From contig JAHDDD010000003.1 of the NCBI GenBank assembly GCA_020629535.1, positions 1 through 42,715 on the forward strand: DNA of 42,715 nucleotides, in the 5' to 3' direction. Made by a program: the position numbers and the translations under genes. The notes beneath the pieces were generated by a model. It had not been told where the DNA came from and searched no databases. It saw only the letters and a program-made list of their open reading frames with translations. Source of the DNA: Saprospiraceae bacterium (GTDB lineage: Bacteria; Bacteroidota; Bacteroidia; Chitinophagales; Saprospiraceae). Shown one piece after another: positions 20,213 to 30,420 of this stretch; within the stretch, counting starts at the first letter, position 1, and each line of letters starts with the position of its first letter.

Positions 20213-21370
20213 TTATGGCTTTAATTCTTCCCACATTCCTTTTATAAAAGGAAGCTTTGGCAGCGAACCCATGATAGATATTTCCTGAAGTTTACTAGAA
20301 TCTTGTTCCAGAAAATCAAAAATATCTACAAACTTATTCTTCAACAACAACTTCGAAAAAACTTCATAACCGCTCACTTTTTCTGTCAAGATCACATTCA
20401 TCATTGTACTGTCTAACAATGCATACTTTTTCTTCTTAATGGCCGTGTATGCGTCAAGAAGATTATTATCATCTACCATACATTTAACCAATAAGTCCAA
20501 ATGATCTTGAATCCGTTTAAAGGCATATCCACTCGATGATTTTACCATACCCGCCGCTTTACCTATAAAATATTGATTGTCTAATCCTGTATTTGGGAAA
20601 TCATATGTGGTCATAGGAATCTTGTCCAATTCTTTTTCCTTAATGGTGAATGATAAATTGGGATACTTCTTAGAGATATAATCATTAATCAATTTCTCGT
20701 ACTGATCTTGCTTTGGTATTTCATTTGAAAAAATAGCGATCTCAATCAATGCTTCCCGCTTAGAATATGGAAGAACATAAAAGAACCTAGTATCGTTCTT
20801 TTGATCAATGCCAAAATCCATAAACAAGGCTTGATTATCATTGAAATGGTCTTCCTGAGTTTCCACCACGAAGCCCATAAAGTGTTGCCATACAAAATGG
20901 TCTTTCGAGAAATTTACTCCATCTGGAATCCTGCTATCAAAAACAAGCTTTGCCTGATAGGTTTTTTCTTTTGCATTAATAACCAGACGTTGCTCTTCAC
21001 TTTTAATTTCAGTAACATAATCTTTTACTATTGTAAAATTATCTGAAGATGAAATCTTTGCAAGACACTGCTCATAATAGTCAATGCCTTTGATCGTATA
21101 GTAACGATACGGTCGTATGCTCTCCGTCTTTGATTTTTCAAAATTAGAAAAAGTAAGAGAATCCCAAGATTTGATCGCCCAATCATCATAGAAGTTTGAT
21201 CTCTTTGACCAATAAGACCAGGTCCGGTCATTCTTCTTTTTATCATCAGGCTCTATGATGAGAATTTTCTTGCTTGAAAAATATTTGTGATTGGACATCC
21301 TGTATGCCAATCCAAGTCCGGCAGCACCAGCTCCAATTATTGCTATATCATATATTTCTTTGCTTTCCAT
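20213..21370 (-). CDS. Lycopene cyclase family protein (CrtY-like)
   Basis: Start MESKEIYDIAIIGAGAAGLGLAYRM at 21370; KKILIIEPDDKKKNDRTWSYW; FMGFVVET; GMVKSSSGYAFKRIQDH. Confidence 0.88.
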   Translation of the reverse strand: MESKEIYDIAIIGAGAAGLGLAYRMSNHKYFSSKKILIIEPDDKKKNDRTWSYWSKRSNFYDDWAIKSWDSLTFSNFEKSKTESIRPYRYYTIKGIDYYEQCLAKISSSDNFTIVKDYVTEIKSEEQRLVINAKEKTYQAKLVFDSRIPDGVNFSKDHFVWQHFMGFVVETQEDHFNDNQALFMDFGIDQKNDTRFFYVLPYSKREALIEIAIFSNEIPKQDQYEKLINDYISKKYPNLSFTIKEKELDKIPMTTYDFPNTGLDNQYFIGKAAGMVKSSSGYAFKRIQDHLDLLVKCMVDDNNLLDAYTAIKKKKYALLDSTMMNVILTEKVSGYEVFSKLLLKNKFVDIFDFLEQDSSKLQEISIMGSLPKLPFIKGMWEELKP

Positions 21371-21436
21371 TTGGACACTCAATAAACACAATTTTGAGTG
21401 GACAGTTCATGATTTCTGAACAAACGATGCTTTGAG

Positions 21437-21452
21437 ACACCAAGTCGCCAAG
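21437..21452. repeat. Two-unit 8-bp repeat ACACCAAG|TCGCCAAG
   Basis: Direct reading: gaga-CACCAAG-t-CGCCAAG-aacac between the divergent 20213-21370 and 21555-23624 genes. Confidence 0.5.
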
Positions 21453-21554
21453 AACACATCAATGAATTGACTTCAAAATAATTTGAGTAATAACCCAACC
21501 CTCGATAGTCATTTAGATGTCACACAACTATTTCTTCACTAAAATACGAAAGCC

Positions 21555-23624
21555 ATGATTAAAAAAATCTCTACACTTTTAATCCTATCTCTTCTTTCAA
21601 ATTATTCTTTCTCCCAACTGGAGGTTCTCGATCCCGAAAACTGGGGCTTTGACCAAGGTTCTATTGCAGAACTTGAAGTTGATGTCCGTCTTGATGGAAT
21701 GTTCGCTGAAGTTGCTTATACTTTTGATGTTTTTGCAAGCCATCCAGATTATTTCTACCCCAATTCCCAACTTGAATACGTGATGTATTTTGATCTACCA
21801 AAAAAGGCTGTTGTCAATGATTCTTGGCTTTGGATAGAAGACTATATTTCTAAGGGTGAAATCTATGATCGCAATGTAGGAACTCAAATTTATGAAAGTA
21901 TTGTAGACCGAAGACAAGATCCATCGATTCTCACCAAATGGAACTCCACACATTATGAATTGAGAATTTACCCAATGAAAAGAGACAGTACCAGAAAGGT
22001 CATGTTCTCTTACCTGATTCCGCTAGAACACGGCGCAGATAAATCAACACTTGATCTTAATTTCGATGTCTTTAATTACTCCATAGATGATATTGAAAAC
22101 GTTCGTCTCAGTGTTGAAGATGGCGTTCATTGGCAACACCAAAATCTAACAAGCGATAACATCAGCATGGTCAATGAGGGAAATATCGAAAGTAATTATA
22201 CCATCAATCAGCTCAAGGACCAACAAAGTTTGCAAATTGATTTTATGAGAAATCAACAATCACAATTTTTCATGGGCACTTATGAATCCCCAGAAGAAAA
22301 TTATTATCAGCTTCTATACTTCCCTGATATTGATATTGAACCAACACCACGCAAAGTAATGTTTGCACTCGATTTTGATAGTCATCACTCTAATATGGGA
22401 CTTGATGATTTCCTTACAAGTTTTGAAAACAGCTTGCTTGCATTGGCAGGCACCAACAATGAATTTAATATTGTTTATTCAGATTTTACGACGGAGATTA
22501 TGTTTAGTGATTTTGTGCCAGCGACTCCTAACAATATTTCCGTCGCCATTGAAAAATTAAGAGACGAAAGCATTGATGTTGTCTCAAACTTACAACAAGT
22601 GCTCGGTTCGGGGTTAAGCTTTCTAAGCACATACGAGGAAAGAGTTGAATTCGTACTTATTTCCAGCAATGGAGATTTTGGATCACAATCAAACATTGAT
22701 TTCATCATGGAAAATATACGTGAGCTTGCTGATCCAAATTATGTAACCATTCACATCAATGATCTTACAACCAAAAACTATGAATACACTGTCGATAATC
22801 AATCGGGCATAACCTACATTGGTAATGAACAATTGTATGAACTCATAGCAAACGAATACAATGGACAAAGTAGTTACGCATATGAAGAAAACACATTTTC
22901 AAATCTGAGTGCGCTTCTTGGTTCTGCGCAAGTCATTTCTACCTTATTTGAATTTGATGTGGAAGTAGAAGATGGATTTGATTATGAAAGATATTTCCTC
23001 AACAACTCAGATCAGGCATTGGTTTTTGGAGAACCCATTATGGTAGTCGGAAAATACTATGGTGACAGTCCAAGTTCAATTGAACTTTCGGCAGTAGTCA
23101 ATGGTGAATTGTTCAACATGCAAAGTGAAGTAACCCAAATGGCAGCTTTATCCAATTTGACAGAAAAGATTTGGGCAGGCCAAAGACTGCTCGATATAGA
23201 ATTCATTCCAGATTTGAGAGAAGAAACCATCGAACTCAGCATGAAACACAGACTGCTTTCATTCCCAACCGTCTTTCTTTGCCTTGAAGAAGATTTTGAC
23301 ATTGGCGGTCTCACAGAGGAAGAAGACATCTCTATTGTTGATACCGATGACTTAGATGAACCGAAAATTTCACTTTCAGCTTCACCTAATCCATTTACGG
23401 ATGTATTAAGAATTGAATTAGATGCAGAAAATTTGGACTGGGAAGATATAGTGATTGATGTCTTTGATATGCAAGGACAACTAATTACCAGTTTAACTCC
23501 TGACGCCTCCAACGGTTCAGTTATTGAACTAAATTGGAATGCTTCTGATGTTCCTTCCGGAATGTACATCTTAAAACTGCGTTCCTCTATTGGCAATAAA
23601 GTAATAAAAGTGATGAAAGCATAA
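21555..23624 (+). CDS. VIT-domain protein with vWA-like region and T9SS type A sorting domain
   Basis: VIT-like LEYVMYFDLPKKAVVNDSWLWIEDYISKGEIYDRNVGTQIYESIVDRRQDPSILTKWNSTHYELRIYPM; tail SASPNPFTDVLRIEL...VFDMQGQLITSL...WNASDVPSGMYILKLRSSIGNKVIKVMKA. Confidence 0.85.
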   Translation: MIKKISTLLILSLLSNYSFSQLEVLDPENWGFDQGSIAELEVDVRLDGMFAEVAYTFDVFASHPDYFYPNSQLEYVMYFDLPKKAVVNDSWLWIEDYISKGEIYDRNVGTQIYESIVDRRQDPSILTKWNSTHYELRIYPMKRDSTRKVMFSYLIPLEHGADKSTLDLNFDVFNYSIDDIENVRLSVEDGVHWQHQNLTSDNISMVNEGNIESNYTINQLKDQQSLQIDFMRNQQSQFFMGTYESPEENYYQLLYFPDIDIEPTPRKVMFALDFDSHHSNMGLDDFLTSFENSLLALAGTNNEFNIVYSDFTTEIMFSDFVPATPNNISVAIEKLRDESIDVVSNLQQVLGSGLSFLSTYEERVEFVLISSNGDFGSQSNIDFIMENIRELADPNYVTIHINDLTTKNYEYTVDNQSGITYIGNEQLYELIANEYNGQSSYAYEENTFSNLSALLGSAQVISTLFEFDVEVEDGFDYERYFLNNSDQALVFGEPIMVVGKYYGDSPSSIELSAVVNGELFNMQSEVTQMAALSNLTEKIWAGQRLLDIEFIPDLREETIELSMKHRLLSFPTVFLCLEEDFDIGGLTEEEDISIVDTDDLDEPKISLSASPNPFTDVLRIELDAENLDWEDIVIDVFDMQGQLITSLTPDASNGSVIELNWNASDVPSGMYILKLRSSIGNKVIKVMKA

Positions 23625-23635
23625 ATTCTAAAAAG

Positions 23636-23666
23636 AAGAGGCTATCTCAGGTTGAGATAGCCTCTT
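23636..23666 (+). terminator. Rho-independent terminator for the VIT-domain gene
   Basis: 14-bp perfect stem AAGAGGCTATCTCA (23636-23649) / TGAGATAGCCTCTT (23653-23666), loop GGT, T-run. Confidence 0.85.
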
Positions 23667-23683
23667 TTGTACTCTATAAAAAA

Positions 23684-23706
23684 GCTCGAATTCAAAGAAT
23701 CCGAGC
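23684..23706 (-). terminator. Rho-independent terminator for the Nfu gene
   Basis: Stem GCTCG.ATTC / GAAT.CGAGC with one mismatch, triloop; minus-strand TTTTTT follows (plus-strand aaaaaa 23678-23683). Confidence 0.75.
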
Positions 23707-23738
23707 CTGCTACATAACCTGAACTGTATTAATATTCT

Positions 23739-24653
23739 TTATCCCATTTCGGCAACAACTTCCTTCACCTCAGGGACCATTCTTTTTAACATTCCTTCGA
23801 TGCCTGACTTCAATGTCATGGTCGAAGACGGACAACCACTGCATGCACCCTGCATCAAAACACTCACCACTCCATCTTTGAACGAATTGAATTCAATATT
23901 TCCTCCATCCATCTGCACTTGTGGCTTTACATATTCATCAAGCAATGATTTTATTTTTTGCACTACTTCTGCTTCTTCCGGAGAATATTGATAGCCAATA
24001 CCCTTCTCTTCTTCTAATTTTATCATTGCCTCCGCGAACCCTTCAGAGATCACAGTTTTATCCTCAACAAGCCATGACTTGATAACCTCTTTTATCTTTC
24101 CACTGATATCTTCCCAAGCATAATTCATCTCTTTGGTGATGGATACAAAGCTTCCACTTATGTACACACCTTTCACAAAAGGCAGATCAAAAAGTGCTTG
24201 AGCCAATGGCGACCATTCGTCTGCCAAAGTTCTTTCTCTGAAATCTGCCGTACCACTGAACAATTTTCTTTTGGTAATGAATTTCAAAGATTGAGGGTTT
24301 GGCGTTGGATTCGTAGTGATAACATCTGATGCTTCAGCAAAACCATCTTTGATGATGGTCTTGTCTTCTTGAATCCACGACTTAATAAACTCTTTCGTCT
24401 GCAATCTCACTTCTTCCCAATCAAAGCTGTTTTCCTTTCTAATTTTGACAAAGTTATTGCAGATAAATACTGCCTTAACATATGGCAAATCGAAAAGTGC
24501 TGAAGCCAATGGTGACCATTCGTCTGCGAGTGATTTTTCATTGAATTCTCCCTCGCCCTGGTGCAACATTTTGTTGGTAACAAATTTCAGAGACTCCGGA
24601 TCTGGGGTCTGCTCTGTATATATCATTACCGGACTTTTAGTTGTAGTATCCAT
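23739..24653 (-). CDS. NifU/Nfu-family Fe-S scaffold protein with two tandem Nfu_N domains
   Basis: 304 aa; TPDPESLKFVTNKML...DEWSPLASALFDLPYVKAVFI and TPNPQSLKFITKRKL...DEWSPLAQALFDLPFVKGVYI, then VQMDGGNIEFNSFKDGVVSVLMQGACSGCPSSTMTLKSGIEGML. Confidence 0.93.
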   Translation of the reverse strand: MDTTTKSPVMIYTEQTPDPESLKFVTNKMLHQGEGEFNEKSLADEWSPLASALFDLPYVKAVFICNNFVKIRKENSFDWEEVRLQTKEFIKSWIQEDKTIIKDGFAEASDVITTNPTPNPQSLKFITKRKLFSGTADFRERTLADEWSPLAQALFDLPFVKGVYISGSFVSITKEMNYAWEDISGKIKEVIKSWLVEDKTVISEGFAEAMIKLEEEKGIGYQYSPEEAEVVQKIKSLLDEYVKPQVQMDGGNIEFNSFKDGVVSVLMQGACSGCPSSTMTLKSGIEGMLKRMVPEVKEVVAEMG

Positions 24654-24713
24654 ACTTTATTATTTCAGAATTTATTTAGAAACAGTTCAGACAAATATAT
24701 TGTTTCTAAAATT

Positions 24714-26486
24714 CTATACTTCAACTTCCGTTGTTAGTTTAATATTTAATTCGTCCAATTGGTCTTCATCGATCAATGATGGTGCGTCTATCATCATATC
24801 CCTTCCAGAATTATTCTTTGGGAAGGCAATGAAATCTCTAATAGAATCCACTCCATTCATCACTGCGCAAAGTCTATCAAAACCAAAGGCAATCCCTCCA
24901 TGAGGTGGAGCCCCATATTCAAATGCGCCCATTAAAAATCCAAATTGGCTCTCGGCTTCTTCTTTTGTAAATCCTAAAAGATCAAAATTCTTTTGCTGAA
25001 GTGCACGATCGTGAATTCTAATTGATCCTCCTCCTATTTCAACGCCATTGATGACAAGATCGTATGCGTCTGCTTTCAATGATTTCATCGTTTCATGATC
25101 ACCGTCCAACATTCTGCTCACTTCTTCTTTTTTAGGAGAAGTAAATGGATGGTGCATGGCATGAAATCTGTTTGACTCCTCATCCCATTCAAGCAAAGGA
25201 AAATCAACTACCCAAAGTGGATTATATTCTCCGGCTTTTCTAAGTCCAAGACGATTCCCCATTTCCAATCTGAGTTCATTCAACTGTTTTCTCGTTTTTT
25301 CCGTCTCACCACTCAACATAAAAACGATGTCTCCGATCTCTGCTCCCAACGCATCTTTCCAACCGTTGATTACATCATCTGAATAGAACTTCCCAATGGT
25401 TGACTTGATCGAACCATCAGCATTGAATTTTATATAAACCAAACCTTTTGCTCCTATCTGAGGGCGCATCACCCAATCAGTCAGACCTTTAAGATCTTTG
25501 TTTGAATATTTTTCTGCGATTCCTTTCGCACATATGGCACCAACGTATTCCGCACTATCAAATACGCCGAAACCGTGACCTTTCACCAAATCGTTCATTT
25601 CAACAAGCTCCATTCCAAATCTCGTATCTGGTTTGTCGCTTCCATATCGCTTCATGGCTTCATCGTAGGCCATTTTTGGAAATTCAGGAAGATCAACATC
25701 AAGCATTGCTTTGAACAAATATTTGGTCAATCCCTCGAAAGTATCCAGTATCTGATCGCGTGTTACGAAAGCCATTTCACAATCGATCTGCGTGAACTCT
25801 GGCTGTCGATCGGCTCTCAAATCTTCATCTCTAAAACATTTCACGATCTGAAAATATCTGTCCATCCCCGCCACCATCAAAATCTGCTTGTAAGTTTGCG
25901 GTGATTGAGGTAATGCATAAAACTGCCCAGGATTCATTCTTGAAGGGACGACAAAATCTCTTGCTCCCTCTGGCGTACTTTTTATAAGTACTGGTGTTTC
26001 TACTTCAATAAAATTATTTTCAGTGAGATGCTTTCTTGTTTGAAATGCCAACTGACCTCTGAATATCAAATTCTCTTTGACAGGATTCCTTCTGATATCA
26101 AGGTATCTATATTTCATTCTCAAATCATCGCCTCCATCTGATTCATCTTCAATGGTAAAGGGGGGCACCAAAGAAGCATTCAAGATATCCATACTACTCA
26201 CTATAATTTCAATATCACCCGTCGGTCTGTTTGGATTTTTACTTGCCCTTTCCTTGACAACACCTTCTACTTTAATCACAAACTCTCTTCCAAGTTTTCT
26301 GGCTTTTTGACAAAGTTCATCATTGTCATCCATGTTAAAAACCAGTTGAGTAATACCATATCGATCTCGAAGATCAACGAAAGTCATTCCACCCAGATCT
26401 CTTCCGATTTGAACCCAACCGCTCAACACAACTTGCTGATCGAGATGGTCCATACGGAGCTCACCACAATTATGCGTTCTGTACAT
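24714..26486 (-). CDS. aspS: Aspartyl-tRNA synthetase
   Basis: 590 aa; [91 protein letters not shown]. Confidence 0.97.
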   Translation of the reverse strand: MYRTHNCGELRMDHLDQQVVLSGWVQIGRDLGGMTFVDLRDRYGITQLVFNMDDNDELCQKARKLGREFVIKVEGVVKERASKNPNRPTGDIEIIVSSMDILNASLVPPFTIEDESDGGDDLRMKYRYLDIRRNPVKENLIFRGQLAFQTRKHLTENNFIEVETPVLIKSTPEGARDFVVPSRMNPGQFYALPQSPQTYKQILMVAGMDRYFQIVKCFRDEDLRADRQPEFTQIDCEMAFVTRDQILDTFEGLTKYLFKAMLDVDLPEFPKMAYDEAMKRYGSDKPDTRFGMELVEMNDLVKGHGFGVFDSAEYVGAICAKGIAEKYSNKDLKGLTDWVMRPQIGAKGLVYIKFNADGSIKSTIGKFYSDDVINGWKDALGAEIGDIVFMLSGETEKTRKQLNELRLEMGNRLGLRKAGEYNPLWVVDFPLLEWDEESNRFHAMHHPFTSPKKEEVSRMLDGDHETMKSLKADAYDLVINGVEIGGGSIRIHDRALQQKNFDLLGFTKEEAESQFGFLMGAFEYGAPPHGGIAFGFDRLCAVMNGVDSIRDFIAFPKNNSGRDMMIDAPSLIDEDQLDELNIKLTTEVEV

Positions 26487-26567
26487 TTTTTTAATTTTAA
26501 GATCGGCAAAGTTACCAATATTTAGGCTAACCTCCGACCCAATCTGATCGGGTAAATCTGATGCGAA

Positions 26568-29500
26568 TTATCGCATCAACGTAACAGTACCATAGATTTG
26601 CTCCTCTCTTCCATATTCGTCTTCAACGATGGCCGAATATGAATAAACATTTACATCAGCCAATCGTCCATTAAAGCTTCCATCCCAACCTGACTCTTCA
26701 TCGTTTGGAATAAAATCTGTCTTATGAAATACTTTATTTCCCCATCTGTCAAAGATCATCAAGTCTTTGACTGTCTTAACATTGTTATTGGAAAATACAG
26801 TAACATAATCATTCAGACCATCACCATCTGGTGTAAATATGTTAGGAACAAACACCCTCATTTCCGGAAGGATTTCTACTGGGGCAATACAGGATACTTT
26901 ATTTCCACATTCGTCAGTAGCTACAAATTCTACTTCGAAATAGATGTATTCGTTACAGTCATCCCTCACCAATGAAGGATCGTAATCATGAATTACTTGA
27001 TAATCAAGATCAGACATCAAAACATCAACTTTATTTACATGTCTTGTTACCAATCCCAACAAATCTTCCTCAAGGCAATTCAAAGTCAATAGTGGAGGAC
27101 ATTCAATTGCCAAGTCATTTGATGCTGTAAAAAATACAGATGCCTGACAAGTTGTTTCGTTTCCACATTCATCGATTGCTGTTAGATCAAGTGTATATCT
27201 GTCTCCACAAATTATGGTGTTCAAGTCAGCATCAATCTCATGTAATAGAGCTACCTCGGCACTACAATTATCTGTAATGTCTGCATTATCTACGAATTCC
27301 TGGATTTGGACACTTGCATTTCCTTCAGCGATATCAATGGTGATTTCTTCTGGACACACAATTTCAGGAGCCACATCATCGACAATGACAATGGTCATCT
27401 CACATTCAATTGTATTTTCACAATTATCAATTGTTGAAAAAAGGACCGTCGTAGAACCACAATCTACATCCAGACCATCAAAATTATTTTCAACAGTCAA
27501 TGGTGCACCTGCAAAATCAAATGCTTCAACACCTTCCAGCCACAATGCAATCAAAGTGTCATTTTCAGAAGCGCCGCAAGACAATTCAAGATCTTCAGGA
27601 CAAACCATACTTGGTTGTGTATCCTGGCTACCAGAAATTGTCGCTGTACATGAAGCCAAGGCTCCACAGTTTGTAGAAACTTCAAAAGTTACTTCAAGGA
27701 ATAAGAATTCACAATCAACAGACAAGTTGGCCGGATCATAATCATTGACTATCTGTAGACCAAGTTCACAATCATCATCTACACTTGCTTCAGAAAGCCA
27801 GTCGCTGATTGCTTGATCAAAATCAGGAGTATTTAGATCGAGCACCAAGTCTTCTGGACAATTAATGCCAATATTTCCTTCTTCAATTATATTGATTCTT
27901 GTTTCACAAGTTGATTCAAGACCACATTCATTTGTTGCAATAAAGTTTACTACATAATGTCCTGATTCTCCACAAGTAGTTACGAAACTATCTGCATCAA
28001 AATCATTTGAAATAAATGTACTCGAACAATCATCATCTGCAGTTACAGAATTCAACCATTCTTCGATGGCTGTACCATCATATCCACATCCAAGATTTAA
28101 TTCAAGTGGACAATTTAAAACAGGTGGTACCGTATCCTCAATGATGATGTTTGCAGAACAAGCGACTGCCTGGCCACAATTATCTTCACCTGAGAATATT
28201 ACCAATGTCTCACCACATGGGAAAGTAGCAGCACCAGCGTAATCATTGGTCAATACTACCTCATTGCCTTCATGGTCAACAGCATTGGCAAGACTCAACC
28301 ATTCTTCAATCAAGGAATCATTGAGTGGATCTGCACATTCTAAAACCAAATCATCAGGACAGTTAACTTCTGTACCTATTTCTTGTCCTCCAAGAATCTG
28401 AGCAGTACAGAATCTCTCCACACCACAAGCATTGATTGTCTGAAATTGAACAACCACACTTAGGTAATCACATTCGATTTCCAGGCTGGCAGGATCAAAA
28501 TCATGTTGCACTTCATAGTTGGCATCGAAGCACGGATCTTCCGTATACGCTTCAGCTAACCAAGTATTGATTTGATCTAAATGACCAGGATCATCAAGGT
28601 CTATTTCTAAATCACCAGGACACAACAATTGATAAGAATTAGGATCTTGAATCAAGATCTTCGCAGGACAAGAATTTGTTAATCCACAATCATCAGTAGC
28701 TGTGAAGTTAACAGTATATTCTCCAGAATCTCCGCATGTTGCAAGAAATCCGCCTGGGGAAAAGTCATTACTCATCGTTGCATTAGAGCAAGCATCAGAG
28801 CCTGAAGCCGTTTCTAACCACGCAGTAATTGCATCAATATCTTCCCCACATTCTAAAATAAGATCGGCCGGACAAACCACCTCAGGTGGAGTTGTATCTT
28901 CAACCGAAAACGTTGCCATAGTGGAACCTGTATTCCCACAGCCATCCACGTAAGTGAATGAAACCGTAGCACTTCCTGTACCCTGACACGTGTATGTGAT
29001 TTCAGGTGTTGCCGGATCAGTTGACCAGGCAAGATTTGGATTACATGAAGTGAGTTGTGCTCCCCCTGCACTTTCCAACCAAGCATTGAATGCAGCATCA
29101 ACATCATCTATGCATTGAGCAGCAGATGGTTGAGCTTCTTGTGCGAAAGTCGGAGTTTCAGAATAAAGCACTTTGATCAATTGAGTACAACTATATTCAG
29201 TACCATTTTGATCAATATTATATATCCTTTCGATGGTGAGTGTATCTGTTTCGCATGAAACAGGAGGACCCATCACATCCTGAGCTGTTACAACTGCGTC
29301 ATAGCAGTTTGCATTTATCGTTAGAATATTGCTACTTACCAAAGCATCAAGATCTGCCATTCCATTTGTCGCATTGTCAGCGAAGTCTGCTGGAATACCA
29401 GGCACCTCACTCAAGCAATCAACAACAATATCAGGCGCATGACAATCATAAATAAATGCGCAGCATTCTTCTACAAAGAACAATGTGTCTTTAATACATC

Positions 29501-30083
29501 CAGTTCTATCTTCTACAAATATTTGATAGTTGCCCTCAACTACACTTTCAATTGTAAATGGAATGGTAAATTCATCAACTGCAGAAACCACGGTGTTTGA
29601 AACCCCATTGGGATCTACCCAGGTAACTGTAAATTCAGGAGTTCCTCCACTGACATTAATCACTAGATTGGAATTGTTTATCCCTGTTTCACAATTGGTG
29701 AGGATTTCTGTGAGGGTCAAATCATCTGCATTAGAAATTTGAACCGTTCCTTGTGTCCAACAATTTGGATCTGAAGAAGAAGTGACTATAACAAGATAAT
29801 CTCCAATACCAAGATTGTAGAATTCATTTGACTCTTGAAAAGTAAAACCTCCATCAATTGAATACAGGTAGTCGGTACTTGGACCTCCAACCATGTGTAC
29901 AATTGCAGATCCATTATCCAATCCACAATACGCTTGGTTCTCATCAATATAATCGATTTCAATTGTACCAGATGGACTTGAACTGTCCATTGAGTAGACA
30001 GTTGTGTTGATGCCAAAGAATGACATCAATATTACAGTAAATACAGTTAGGGTAGGTAACATCGTAAATTTATGGTTTGTCAT
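26568..30083 (-). CDS. Large secreted repeat protein with HYR-like Cys-rich repeats and gliding motility-associated C-terminal (CHU_C) domain
   Basis: 1171 aa; recurring NCPxDLxLxC...WLxxA...C...CGxxxxYxVxFxATxxCG...C modules; C-terminal VFVPNIFTPDGDGLNDYVTVFSNNNVKTVKDLMIFDRWGNKVFH...GWDGSFNGRLADVNVYSYSAIVED. Confidence 0.9.
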   Translation of the reverse strand: MTNHKFTMLPTLTVFTVILMSFFGINTTVYSMDSSSPSGTIEIDYIDENQAYCGLDNGSAIVHMVGGPSTDYLYSIDGGFTFQESNEFYNLGIGDYLVIVTSSSDPNCWTQGTVQISNADDLTLTEILTNCETGINNSNLVINVSGGTPEFTVTWVDPNGVSNTVVSAVDEFTIPFTIESVVEGNYQIFVEDRTGCIKDTLFFVEECCAFIYDCHAPDIVVDCLSEVPGIPADFADNATNGMADLDALVSSNILTINANCYDAVVTAQDVMGPPVSCETDTLTIERIYNIDQNGTEYSCTQLIKVLYSETPTFAQEAQPSAAQCIDDVDAAFNAWLESAGGAQLTSCNPNLAWSTDPATPEITYTCQGTGSATVSFTYVDGCGNTGSTMATFSVEDTTPPEVVCPADLILECGEDIDAITAWLETASGSDACSNATMSNDFSPGGFLATCGDSGEYTVNFTATDDCGLTNSCPAKILIQDPNSYQLLCPGDLEIDLDDPGHLDQINTWLAEAYTEDPCFDANYEVQHDFDPASLEIECDYLSVVVQFQTINACGVERFCTAQILGGQEIGTEVNCPDDLVLECADPLNDSLIEEWLSLANAVDHEGNEVVLTNDYAGAATFPCGETLVIFSGEDNCGQAVACSANIIIEDTVPPVLNCPLELNLGCGYDGTAIEEWLNSVTADDDCSSTFISNDFDADSFVTTCGESGHYVVNFIATNECGLESTCETRINIIEEGNIGINCPEDLVLDLNTPDFDQAISDWLSEASVDDDCELGLQIVNDYDPANLSVDCEFLFLEVTFEVSTNCGALASCTATISGSQDTQPSMVCPEDLELSCGASENDTLIALWLEGVEAFDFAGAPLTVENNFDGLDVDCGSTTVLFSTIDNCENTIECEMTIVIVDDVAPEIVCPEEITIDIAEGNASVQIQEFVDNADITDNCSAEVALLHEIDADLNTIICGDRYTLDLTAIDECGNETTCQASVFFTASNDLAIECPPLLTLNCLEEDLLGLVTRHVNKVDVLMSDLDYQVIHDYDPSLVRDDCNEYIYFEVEFVATDECGNKVSCIAPVEILPEMRVFVPNIFTPDGDGLNDYVTVFSNNNVKTVKDLMIFDRWGNKVFHKTDFIPNDEESGWDGSFNGRLADVNVYSYSAIVEDEYGREEQIYGTVTLMR

Positions 30084-30352
30084 AAATAGTGACAGGCAAT
30101 ATCAATGCCCTCCCCTAGCCAAAAATGACTTTAATTTTACAAATCAGAAGGCAAGAAAGAAAAGTCTATAAAACGCATTAACTATTTAACTTAAGTGACA
30201 AATTAACTAACAGAAAATCAACGCTTTATCAACTCTAAAATAGAAGTGCAATCTAGTTTACAATTGATGAGTTAATTCACAATAATTTCGCCCTGTTTTC
30301 AAGTGTGGTTGTATAATCGATGTAACGTCTACAGGATACCGTTGATAAAAAA

Positions 30353-30380
30353 AGCAGCTTAATCATCAGATTAAGCTGCT
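30353..30380 (-). terminator. Rho-independent terminator for the S9 peptidase gene
   Basis: Stem AGCAGCTTAATC (30353-30364) / GATTAAGCTGCT (30369-30380), loop ATCA; minus-strand T-run (plus-strand taaaaaaa upstream). Confidence 0.85.
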
Positions 30381-30420
30381 ACTAACTAAACAAAACTCAG
30401 CTAAAGTATTGTCGAAATAC

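Noticed and set aside
23057-23596. 179-aa minus-strand ORF within the VIT-domain gene
   Set aside because: Antisense to a well supported CDS with a T9SS tail; low-complexity Ser-rich translation.
27214-27741. 175-aa plus-strand ORF within the CHU_C protein gene
   Set aside because: Antisense to the repeat-rich CDS; Ser-rich composition is a by-product of the opposite strand.
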